From an uncultured Cetobacterium sp. (lineage in GTDB: Bacteria > Fusobacteriota > Fusobacteriia > Fusobacteriales > Fusobacteriaceae), in contig CASFCG010000003.1 in assembly GCA_949293295.1 (NCBI GenBank), forward strand, positions 1 to 64,000: a stretch of 64,000 nucleotides of DNA, in the 5' to 3' direction. A model generated the notes under the pieces. It was not told the origin of the DNA, searched no databases, and saw only the letters and a list, made by a program, of their open reading frames with translations. Position 1 is the stretch's first letter. Every line of letters begins with the position of its first letter. Shown in pieces: positions 9,168 to 16,648 of the stretch. The position numbers and the translations under genes were made by a program.

Positions 9168-11594
9168 CTATTTAAAAGATTTTAATCTTAGAGCGTTCAA
9201 AATAACAGAAATAGAGCTTAAAGCCATAGCTCCCCCTGCAATCATCGGATTCAATAACTCACCCGTTACTGGATATAATACTCCAGCTGCTACTGGTATC
9301 CCTAAACCATTATAGATGAAAGCCCAAAACAGATTTTCTTTTATTACTCTTAAAGTTTTTTTACTCAATTTAATTAATGTTACAACATCTTCAATCCCTC
9401 TGTTCATAAGAACTACGTCTGAACTTTCCAGTGCTATATCTGTTCCCTCTCCAATTGCTATACCTATATCAGATTGTGCTAATGCTGGAGAATCATTAAT
9501 TCCATCTCCAACCATGATAACCTTTTTTCCTTCATTTTGCAACTCTTTTATCACTGAATACTTCTCTTCTGGTGTAACCTCAGAAATTACATTTTTAACA
9601 TTTACTAGACCGGATATTTTTTCAGCAACTTTTCTACTATCACCCGTTAAAATTATTACTTCCAATCCCATTTTTTGTAATTTTTTTATTGTCTCAGCTG
9701 TATCTTCTTTTATTTTATCAAAAAGGTAAAAAGTTCCACTATGCTTTCCATTTATTGCAACAAATATCTCTGTTTTCAAATCATCTTCATTTAAAATATC
9801 ATTCTTAATCTCTATATGATTATTGTACATCAATTTTTTATTTCCTACAATAATTTTATTTCCTTTTATCTCACCTTTTATCCCTTGACCAACAATCATC
9901 TCATAGTTTTCAATTTCTAGTGGTACAATTTCTCTTCTTTTCATCTCTTTAATAATTGCCTTAGCAATTAAATGTTCAGAGTTTTGTTCTAAACTCCCAA
10001 CATATTGTAATAACTCATCCTCATCAATATCAAATCTATCTATTCTTTCTAAATTTGGTTTTCCCTCTGTAATTGTTCCAGTTTTATCAAATATAACTGT
10101 ATCAGCTTTACAAATCTCTTCCAAAACCTCTCCTGATTTTATCAAGATTCCAAGTTGTGCCCCTCTACCAATTCCTACAATCAAAGCTGTTGGAGTTGCT
10201 AATCCTAATGAACATGGACATGCTATTACTAAAATTGAAATAAAAATCTTTAGAATAAAACCAGCTATCCCATTTTCAAAACTTACTATTCCCATTTTCC
10301 AAATAATATACCAAATAAGACTAGAAAACATTGCAATTCCTATTACAAATTTTACAAAATAATTTGAAATTAAATCAGCTAATTTCGCTATTGGAGCTTT
10401 TGAAGTTTGAGCATTTTCAACTAATTGTATAATTTTTGATAAAACCGTATCTTCTCCCGTTTGTGTAACTTTCATTTTAAAATTTTTTCCTGTATTTAAA
10501 GTTGCACCATATACTTTCATTCCAACTTTCTTCACAACACTTTTACTCTCTCCCGTCAACATGGATTCATCTATCTCTGAATCCCCCTCTATTATTATTC
10601 CGTCTGTTGGAACTATCTCTCCTGCTCTTACAAGTAATATATCCTCTTTTTTTATCTCTTCACTATCTATCTCAAATATTTCTGCTCCAACACAAAGATT
10701 AGCCTTTTTAGCTCTCAACCCCATTATACTTTTTATCGCTTCCGAAGTTTTTCCTTTACTCATTGTTTCCAGATGTTTTCCCACACCAACTAAAGCAATT
10801 ATGACAACACCAGATTCAAAATACAAATTATGAACATAGTGAATATTACCAAAAAATATCTCAACTGTTGCATAAATACTATATACAAATGATGCTCCGG
10901 TTCCTATTGCAATTAAACTATCCATATTTGGTGCTCCAATTTTAAGTTTTTTTAATCCATCAATATAAAAGTTTTTTCCAAAATATATTACTGGAATAGA
11001 TAATAAAAGTTGAATTAGTGCAAAATTTAAAGGATTATATTCTGAAGATATTAGTTTAGGAATAGGAGCTCCAAACATAGAACCCATGGATATATAAAAT
11101 ATTATTATCGCAAAAAATAATGTATAAATATAGTTTTTATCCACTTTCTCATTAAAACTATCTCTCTTACAGTCCATTTTCATTTTGTATCCACTTTTAT
11201 GCAAAAGTTTCTCTATTTCAGATAGTTTTATTTTATCTTTTATATATTTAATTTTAACCTTTTTCGTAACTAAATCAACATCAATCTCATTTATTCCAAT
11301 TAAACTTTTTAGGATATTCTCTATTGTTTTGACACAACTCTGACAATGTAAATTTTCAACTATAAAATTTATTGTTTCAACTTTTTCTATACTTTTCAGT
11401 TCAAATCCTAATTTTTCCACAATTAATTTTATATTCTCTTCATTTGTTAACTTCTCATCATATTCTATATATAACTTTTTTAGTATAAAATTAACATTTA
11501 CTTTTTTTATTCCTACAGAATTTGATAAAACATTCTCCAGTAAATTAACACAACTTTGACAACTTAACCCATAAACCTCATAAACTTTTTTCAT
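9168..11594 (-). CDS. copA: Copper-exporting P1B-type ATPase with two heavy-metal domains
   Basis: ATP-driven Cu(I) efflux pump in the inner membrane. The ATG at 11594 is chosen because AGGAGGA lies six bases before it; an upstream in-frame ATG at 11624 has no such site. The 808 residues show two N-terminal heavy-metal domains (CQSC at 12-15 and 84-87), the CPC membrane ligand (459-461), the phosphorylated Asp503 in DKTGT, GDGIND, YN in the next-to-last membrane helix and MALSS in the last. This is the P1B-1 (Cu+) pattern. One oddity is that the usual His-Pro of the nucleotide domain (SEHP) reads SEHL at 539-542. Confidence 0.96.
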   Translation of the reverse strand: MKKVYEVYGLSCQSCVNLLENVLSNSVGIKKVNVNFILKKLYIEYDEKLTNEENIKLIVEKLGFELKSIEKVETINFIVENLHCQSCVKTIENILKSLIGINEIDVDLVTKKVKIKYIKDKIKLSEIEKLLHKSGYKMKMDCKRDSFNEKVDKNYIYTLFFAIIIFYISMGSMFGAPIPKLISSEYNPLNFALIQLLLSIPVIYFGKNFYIDGLKKLKIGAPNMDSLIAIGTGASFVYSIYATVEIFFGNIHYVHNLYFESGVVIIALVGVGKHLETMSKGKTSEAIKSIMGLRAKKANLCVGAEIFEIDSEEIKKEDILLVRAGEIVPTDGIIIEGDSEIDESMLTGESKSVVKKVGMKVYGATLNTGKNFKMKVTQTGEDTVLSKIIQLVENAQTSKAPIAKLADLISNYFVKFVIGIAMFSSLIWYIIWKMGIVSFENGIAGFILKIFISILVIACPCSLGLATPTALIVGIGRGAQLGILIKSGEVLEEICKADTVIFDKTGTITEGKPNLERIDRFDIDEDELLQYVGSLEQNSEHLIAKAIIKEMKRREIVPLEIENYEMIVGQGIKGEIKGNKIIVGNKKLMYNNHIEIKNDILNEDDLKTEIFVAINGKHSGTFYLFDKIKEDTAETIKKLQKMGLEVIILTGDSRKVAEKISGLVNVKNVISEVTPEEKYSVIKELQNEGKKVIMVGDGINDSPALAQSDIGIAIGEGTDIALESSDVVLMNRGIEDVVTLIKLSKKTLRVIKENLFWAFIYNGLGIPVAAGVLYPVTGELLNPMIAGGAMALSSISVILNALRLKSFK

Positions 11595-11633
11595 AATTAA
11601 TCCTCCTCGCTTTATAGGGTACATATCTATAGT

Positions 11634-11662
11634 ATCATAAAATAAAAGATTTTTCCACTCAA
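11634..11662 (-). promoter_or_regulatory. Promoter of the copA-csoR operon
   Basis: On the minus strand TTGAGT (11657-11662) and TATGAT (11634-11639) are 17 bases apart, about 40 bases before the copA ATG. A CsoR site would be expected here; only a weak repeat (TATAG, eight bases apart from CTATA) is seen downstream of the -10. Confidence 0.7.
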
Positions 11663-11783
11663 TTTTCCGGTTGGTAATTAATAGCTATTTAAATTTTACA
11701 CTAAAATCTACAAAATCATAATAGAATAATTTTATTTTCTATTTTAGGAATATTTTTTTATTTTTTATGATAAAATTATTTTA

Positions 11784-11951
11784 GTGTCCATTTAGAGTAT
11801 ACTCTATTTAGACGCAAATATTTGTGAAAATTTAAAAATTTTCGTGTATAAAAAGAATAAAATCTGAATAAAAAGCAAAGGTTTAGTTCGCTAAATTTTT
11901 GCTTTCTTTTTTATTTTTTGTGTCTATTTGGGGTATACCCCAGATAGACAT
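11784..11951 (+). repeat. 168-bp palindrome-rich repeat element, copy 2 (inverted relative to copy 1)
   Basis: This aligns gap-free with the reverse complement of 17-184. The end palindromes are at 11784-11815 and 11920-11951, and the central hairpin is at 11872-11905 with a TTCG loop. A smaller hairpin (GAAAATTT/AAATTTTC) lies near 11825-11844. The stem differences from copy 1 keep pairing on the plus strand only. A loose promoter-like pair TTGTGA (11822-11827) and TATAAA (11847-11852), 19 bases apart, precedes the central hairpin and is partly conserved in copy 1. It lies between divergent copA and the secreted-protein gene. Confidence 0.85.
11872..11919 (+). terminator. Terminator-like hairpin inside repeat copy 2
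   Basis: AAAGCAAAGGTTTAG pairs with CTAAATTTTTGCTTT (two G-U pairs) around a TTCG tetraloop and is followed by CTTTTTTATTTTTT. It reads as an intrinsic terminator on the plus strand; the equivalent in copy 1 reads on the minus strand. Confidence 0.6.
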
Positions 11952-12385
11952 TTTTTTATTTAAAATACCAATATTACTGGATTCATAAGATATCTATGTA
12001 CGAAAATAAACACGATTTTTAAACTAGCCAGATAAAACTTTTTCATAGTTTAAAAATGTCAAATTACTTTGGCAGTTAGGTATTGAGAGAGTTTTTGGTA
12101 TCAATTTCAGTTTTTTATGAAAAAAACAAAAAGTAAAAAAGTTAGAAATCAATAAAATTTAATCTTATTTTAATTAAAAATATGAATCAAATATATTTTA
12201 TTTTAAAGTTCTTTTAAAAAATATATGAAAATATTTCTCTTTAGAAAGATGGCTTTTTATGTGAAGAAAAGTGAAGTTATAAAATAGTAATTTAAATCTA
12301 ATTTTTTGTTTTTATTAAAGTAGTGATTAGCTATTAAAAGTTTTTACTTTTTATAGAATAAATAAAAATTTAGGAGGATTATTTT
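11952..12385 (+). other. Gene-free leader region upstream of the secreted protein
   Basis: No convincing ORF was seen in this 434-bp stretch. It holds a perfect 12-bp inverted repeat (ATTTTTAAACTA at 12015-12026, TAGTTTAAAAAT at 12046-12057, 19-base loop) with no T-run after it, so it is not a plain terminator. No promoter with good -35 and -10 boxes could be fixed for the gene at 12386. The gene's own AGGAGG site closes the region. Confidence 0.4.
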
Positions 12386-13150
12386 ATGAAAAAGATTTTA
12401 TTTGGATTAGCAGCTATGTCAGCTATCTCTTTTGCTGAGGCACCAGATTTATCCGCTCCAGCTGCAGATGGAACAAATCTATTTTTGGAATCACAAACAG
12501 GAGCAATTCCAGTAAAAGGGAAAATAATGACAGATGTACCAGAAGTAAAGTACGTAATATTTGCATCAACTGGAGACGGTAGTTCAATAGCTGAAGCTGA
12601 AACTACATTACAATTATCAGATTTTGTATTGAGTCAAGAATCTACAAAGGGAGGGTTTGCAGCTACTAATCCAACAGTGTATGTAAAACAGGTTGGAGCA
12701 GGAAATACACTAGAAGCTCCAGCAGCTGAAGTAGGTTTCAGAGTAAAAATTGATTCAGCTTGGGTTGCTGTAACTTCTGAAACAATATTTGGTGAATTTT
12801 TATCTAGTGGTAATTTTACAATACAACCTGGATTATTAATGAACAGAGAAAAAATGGAAAGTATTCTAGAAAAAATACCTACGGATTTAGAGAATGGGGA
12901 AGCTTTTTATATGGGAGAGTTTGGAGAAATTATGTATGAACATCCTACCCAAGCTAATTATGAAGATTATCGTGCAAAAACTGTTGAATTACAAATTTCT
13001 AATGCAACATTGAAAATTGTGGAGGGTGCACCGGAAGATGAAGGAACAACTGAACTATGTTCTCCTGCAAATGCTGCTAAATTAGAGGCTGCATTATCTA
13101 CAGGAATAGAGTTAGAACCAAGCTTGGCTATTGAAGTTAAAATAAAATAA
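12386..13150 (+). CDS. Secreted protein of unknown function
   Basis: I do not recognise this 254-residue protein. It begins with a clear signal peptide (MKKILFGLAAMSAISFAEA, cleavage likely after AEA). The rest is beta-rich and acidic, with alternating hydrophobic residues and many Ala, Thr and Ser. Two cysteines are not seen as a pair: there is a single Cys near residue 230 (TELCSP). No lipobox, membrane helix or C-terminal anchor was found. The size and composition would fit an extracellular or periplasmic structural subunit, but that is a guess. It is monocistronic, with an AGGAGG site and a strong terminator. Confidence 0.75.
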   Translation: MKKILFGLAAMSAISFAEAPDLSAPAADGTNLFLESQTGAIPVKGKIMTDVPEVKYVIFASTGDGSSIAEAETTLQLSDFVLSQESTKGGFAATNPTVYVKQVGAGNTLEAPAAEVGFRVKIDSAWVAVTSETIFGEFLSSGNFTIQPGLLMNREKMESILEKIPTDLENGEAFYMGEFGEIMYEHPTQANYEDYRAKTVELQISNATLKIVEGAPEDEGTTELCSPANAAKLEAALSTGIELEPSLAIEVKIK

Positions 13151-13199
13151 TTAACATAATTTATAGTTCATATATTATTTAATCGCCAAATCAAAATTT

Positions 13200-13236
13200 A
13201 AGACTGAAAGTGGTTCAATTACTTTCAGTCTTTTTT
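13200..13236 (+). terminator. Intrinsic terminator after the secreted protein
   Basis: AAGACTGAAAGT mirrors ACTTTCAGTCTT (12-bp perfect stem, nine-base loop), followed by TTTTTTCTTTTTT. Confidence 0.92.
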
Positions 13237-13359
13237 CTTTTTTATAATAAAAACAATTATTTTCTATTGATAAATTTACAAGTTCATAAATTTTTCCTCA
13301 TTAGTATAGATTAATACGAGACAGAGATAAAAAACTATTCCATCTATACGGGATTATTT

Positions 13360-13908
13360 TTATAATTCCATTCCTTTTTTTACATTGGAAATTATCTCCT
13401 CACTTACAAGCTTAGATGCAAGAGCAAAACCAAACTCGATGGATTTTCCAGCACCACATGAAGTTATTAGATTTCTATCTATGACCACACCTGTATTTTC
13501 ATATTTATCACTGTTCATCTCAGAAATTACAAAAGAATGACAAGTAAACTTTCTATCTCCAATTAGATTATTAACTCCTAAAACTGTTGGAGCTCCACAG
13601 ATAGCTCCTACATATTTATTTTCGTTTTCTAAATATTGCTTTGTAATCTCTACAATTTTTGGATTTTCTCTTAGATTTATGTATCCAGGACTTCCACCGG
13701 GTAAAACGATCATATCAGCTTCAGTAGTTAAAAAATCAATTGTTTTATCTGCTTTTACGATAACATTTTGTGCAGATTTAACATCTAAATTTGTATCCAA
13801 AGATATAGTTGTAACCTCAAGTCCAGCTCTTCTCAATATATCTATAGGAGCCATAGCTTCAATAAGTTCAAATCCATCAGCCAAAACGACAAATACTTTT
13901 TTATTCAT
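13360..13908 (-). CDS. DJ-1/PfpI family protein
   Basis: The 182-residue single-domain protein belongs to the DJ-1/ThiJ/PfpI superfamily. The nucleophile-elbow cysteine is in GAICGAPTVLG, and the acidic partner is the Glu in LADGFELIEA. Members act as deglycases/glyoxalases, chaperones or stress proteins; the 4-methyl-5-(beta-hydroxyethyl)thiazole label is historical. The ATG at 13908 was chosen because GAGGTG lies six bases upstream; an in-frame GTG at 13917 overlaps that site. It has its own promoter inside the end of the preceding radical SAM gene. Confidence 0.9.
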   Translation of the reverse strand: MNKKVFVVLADGFELIEAMAPIDILRRAGLEVTTISLDTNLDVKSAQNVIVKADKTIDFLTTEADMIVLPGGSPGYINLRENPKIVEITKQYLENENKYVGAICGAPTVLGVNNLIGDRKFTCHSFVISEMNSDKYENTGVVIDRNLITSCGAGKSIEFGFALASKLVSEEIISNVKKGMEL

Positions 13909-13926
13909 ACAAATCACCTCAGTTGA

Positions 13927-13955
13927 ATTATAACAAAGTTTTAAGAAAAAGTAAA
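13927..13955 (-). promoter_or_regulatory. Promoter of the DJ-1/PfpI gene
   Basis: On the minus strand TTTACT (13950-13955) and TATAAT (13927-13932) are 17 bases apart. It sits directly after the radical SAM stop codon. Confidence 0.8.
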
Positions 13956-14840
13956 CTAAAATTCTCTTAATTTTTTAGTTATTGTATTTAATACAACTTT
14001 TTTGTTCAAACTCCATAGTGGAGCAAAAACTTCATCTTTAAGCCCATCCCCAGTTAATCTATGAACAACCATTTTTTCTGGAAGCCTTTTTAAAATTTTT
14101 GTAACTATGTTACAATATTCCTTGAGAGTTGGAATCCAAAAAGGTGTATTTTCATATAATTTACTCAGAGGACTATTTTTTAAGATGTATAAAGAATGAA
14201 TTTTTATTCCCCAAGAGTTTGATTTTATAATATCATCTGCTGTTTTAAAAATACTTTCGATATTCTCAAAGGGCAGACCTATAATCATATGAGTTACAAA
14301 TTTTATATTTTTTTTATTAAATTTTAACGCTATATTTTGATAGAGCTCAAAATTGAATCCCCTATTTATTACTTCAGCAATTTCATTGTTACTTGTTTGA
14401 AGTCCAAATTCAACCCATAGAAAATATTTTTGATTAATCTCCTCTAAAAGCGTTAAAATATCATCATCGATGCAATCTGGTCTAGTAGCAATTGCTATTC
14501 CAATTACCCTCGGATGAGATAGGGCCTCAAGATAAATTTTTCTTAAATAATCAACATTTGCATATGTATTTGTAAAGTTTTGAAAATAAGCGATAACGGG
14601 AGAATTACCTATTTTTCTATTTAAAAATTTTAATTGTTCTTCAATTTGATTGGAAATTGTTTTCTCTCTCCTAGCAGTGAACTCTCCACTTCCTTTCTCA
14701 CTACAAAAGATACATCCACCATATCCCACTTTTCCATCTCTATTTGGACATGTAAAGCCACCATCTAAGGAGACTTTATATATCTTTTTTCCAAACTTCT
14801 CTTTAAAATAATTATTTAGAGAGTAATAACTATTTTTCAT
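13956..14840 (-). CDS. TIGR01212-type radical SAM protein (YhcC-like)
   Basis: The 294-residue radical S-adenosylmethionine enzyme binds a 4Fe-4S cluster through three cysteines in the block FTCPNRDGKVGYGGCIFC near residues 29-46. The long spacing before CxxC is characteristic of the TIGR01212/YhcC group. The reaction is not established. The gene overlaps queH by 11 bases, so they are translationally coupled. It is the last gene of the sbcD-sbcC-murI-PH-queH operon. Confidence 0.9.
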   Translation of the reverse strand: MKNSYYSLNNYFKEKFGKKIYKVSLDGGFTCPNRDGKVGYGGCIFCSEKGSGEFTARREKTISNQIEEQLKFLNRKIGNSPVIAYFQNFTNTYANVDYLRKIYLEALSHPRVIGIAIATRPDCIDDDILTLLEEINQKYFLWVEFGLQTSNNEIAEVINRGFNFELYQNIALKFNKKNIKFVTHMIIGLPFENIESIFKTADDIIKSNSWGIKIHSLYILKNSPLSKLYENTPFWIPTLKEYCNIVTKILKRLPEKMVVHRLTGDGLKDEVFAPLWSLNKKVVLNTITKKLREF

Positions 14841-15456
14841 TTTTTAACCTCTCTTGTCTTTCTAATTTTGAAAAAATACATCCACAGTAATCTTGACGAT
14901 ATAGATTTTTTTCTTTTGAGATATTGATTCCTCTTAGATATCTACTTTTCTTTTTAAAATCAGCTCTTAGAAATTTTATACCATATTTTTTTTCAAGTTC
15001 AATTCCAATCTCATTAATCCACTGACTATTTTTTAAAGGGCTTATTGATAAAACGGTGGAAAAATAATCATAATTTAGTTCTTTTGCTTTTTTTGCCGTA
15101 GCTTCCATTCGCAAAAAATAACAGGTAAAACAACGTTTACCACCCTCTTTTTCTTTTTCTAGTCCTTTTATTTTATCCAAAAAATCTTTTTTTGAATTGT
15201 ATTCTCCTTCTATTAACTCCATTTGATAATTCATTTCATTTAGATACCATTTTTGTTCTTTAAAACGTGTTATATACTCATCCTTTTCCGTAATATTTGG
15301 ATTATAATAATATATATCAATTTCAAAATATTTTAATAAATATTCTAATATGGCACAACTGCACGGAGCACAACATGAATGAAGAAGAAGTTTAGGTTTA
15401 TTTTCATTTATTTTTTCAAGTTCTTTTTGCATCTCAAGTTCATAATTTATTTTCAT
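14830..15456 (-). CDS. queH: Epoxyqueuosine reductase QueH
   Basis: Reduces epoxyqueuosine to queuosine at the tRNA wobble position; it is the non-cobalamin alternative to QueG and was formerly DUF208. The 208 residues carry the family cysteine pattern: SCCAPC (residues 27-32), CFTCY in the middle and YCGC near the C-terminus. It lies 11 bases after the PH-domain gene and overlaps the radical SAM gene. Using a B12-independent enzyme in an organism that makes B12 is unremarkable, since QueH is common in anaerobes. Confidence 0.92.
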   Translation of the reverse strand: MKINYELEMQKELEKINENKPKLLLHSCCAPCSCAILEYLLKYFEIDIYYYNPNITEKDEYITRFKEQKWYLNEMNYQMELIEGEYNSKKDFLDKIKGLEKEKEGGKRCFTCYFLRMEATAKKAKELNYDYFSTVLSISPLKNSQWINEIGIELEKKYGIKFLRADFKKKSRYLRGINISKEKNLYRQDYCGCIFSKLERQERLKNEK

Positions 15457-15467
15457 CTTATCACCCT

Positions 15468-15842
15468 CTACAGGATAGCTTTTGAAAAAATTATGATGAT
15501 TTTATGAATATCGATATTTCTTGGGAAACTCATTTTCATAGTTCCAATTTTTGTCCATAATTGAAACTCTGATGTCAAATCCAGAGTTCCTGCGTTTTCA
15601 GAGGAAAACATCTCTATAGAGCCCAATGGGATAGAATAAATCTCTACTTTTTTTCCAATTATTCCCTGTTTATCTCCATAAATTATTCTTTTATTAGTTA
15701 TAGCTCCATAATCTCTTACAGATTTAAAAGCTGCAATAACCTCTTCTCCCTCGATTAATATTTTTGAAATCTCGTTAGGTGTTGAACTTAGTTGTTCAAC
15801 AAAAATCATATTTTCTAAGGCTTTAGGTAGTTTTTTTTCCAT
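15468..15842 (-). CDS. Bacterial PH-domain-like protein
   Basis: The 124-residue soluble protein resembles single bacterial pleckstrin-homology domains. It has a conserved start of the fold (LIEGEEVIAAFKSVRDYGAITNKRIIY), the ITNKRII turn and a C-terminal helix. Such proteins form oligomeric rings; no ligand or role is known. It is co-transcribed between murI (21 bases) and queH (11 bases), which gives no functional clue. Assignment is by eye. Confidence 0.75.
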   Translation of the reverse strand: MEKKLPKALENMIFVEQLSSTPNEISKILIEGEEVIAAFKSVRDYGAITNKRIIYGDKQGIIGKKVEIYSIPLGSIEMFSSENAGTLDLTSEFQLWTKIGTMKMSFPRNIDIHKIIIIFSKAIL

Positions 15843-15863
15843 TTACAATAATCCCTCCAAACT

Positions 15864-16634
15864 CTATTTTAAAAATATATTTTTAATATTTTCTATTTTC
15901 ATTTTTAAGAAATTTTCTGCTACTTTTTTAAATTTTTCAACATCACCGCTGACATAAAATTCAATCTTTCCATTTTTTTTATCACTGCTTTTTAAAATCT
16001 TTTTTAAACTGTTCACAGTCTCAAAAGCTGGGTCGACAATATTTCCCTTAAAGAGTTTTTCGATGGACTTTCTTATTAACGGATAATGTGTACATCCAAG
16101 TACTAATGTGTCAAATGAATTTGGAATTTTATTTAGATAATATTCTAATATTAACATATTTTCTGTTATCTCTTTCCAGCCATTTTCTATTATTCCAACC
16201 AAAAGAGGAGCTTCAATTTGGCGAATTTTACAAGCATTATTTTTATTCAATATCTCATTTTCATATATTCCCATTTTTACTGTTGCAGAAGTAGCTAGAA
16301 TCGCTATTTTATTGTTTTTAGTGGCATATATAGCATCTTTCACACCACTTTCAACTACGCCGATGACAGGAATAGAATATCTTTTTTCCATCTCATCTTT
16401 TCCAACTGCTGTAGCGGTGTTACAAGCTATCACAAGAACATCTACATTTTTTTCATAGACTAGAAAATCTGAAACTTTTAGACAAAGTTTTTTTATCTCG
16501 TCAATCTCTCTATCTCCATAAGGAGCGTGTAGATTGTCCCCAAAATATATGATATCCTCATTTGGAAAGTTTTTTAAAATCTCTTTTAAAACAGATGTTC
16601 CTCCGACTCCAGAATCAAAAACACCAATTTTCAT
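15864..16634 (-). CDS. murI: Glutamate racemase
   Basis: Makes D-glutamate for peptidoglycan. The 256 residues carry both catalytic cysteines: one in IACNTATA near residue 73, and one in GCTHYPL near 182. The N-terminal IGVFDSGVGG motif is clear. The ATG at 16634 follows GGAGGTG at the right spacing. It lies 14 bases after sbcC in the same operon. Confidence 0.97.
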   Translation of the reverse strand: MKIGVFDSGVGGTSVLKEILKNFPNEDIIYFGDNLHAPYGDREIDEIKKLCLKVSDFLVYEKNVDVLVIACNTATAVGKDEMEKRYSIPVIGVVESGVKDAIYATKNNKIAILATSATVKMGIYENEILNKNNACKIRQIEAPLLVGIIENGWKEITENMLILEYYLNKIPNSFDTLVLGCTHYPLIRKSIEKLFKGNIVDPAFETVNSLKKILKSSDKKNGKIEFYVSGDVEKFKKVAENFLKMKIENIKNIFLK

Positions 16635-16648
16635 CAAATCACCTCCAA

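Noticed and set aside
11595-11624. Upstream start that would add ten residues to CopA
   Set aside because: The later ATG has a strong AGGAGGA site, and the family N-terminus starts there; the upstream ATG has no such site.
11920-11951. GGGGTATACCCC palindrome as a CsoR operator for copA
   Set aside because: The same palindrome occurs in repeat copy 1, far from any copper gene, and it is part of the repeat's structure; it is also over 250 bases from the copA promoter.
12225-12290. A 20-codon ORF upstream of the secreted protein
   Set aside because: It has no ribosome binding site and ordinary AT-rich composition; it could arise by chance.
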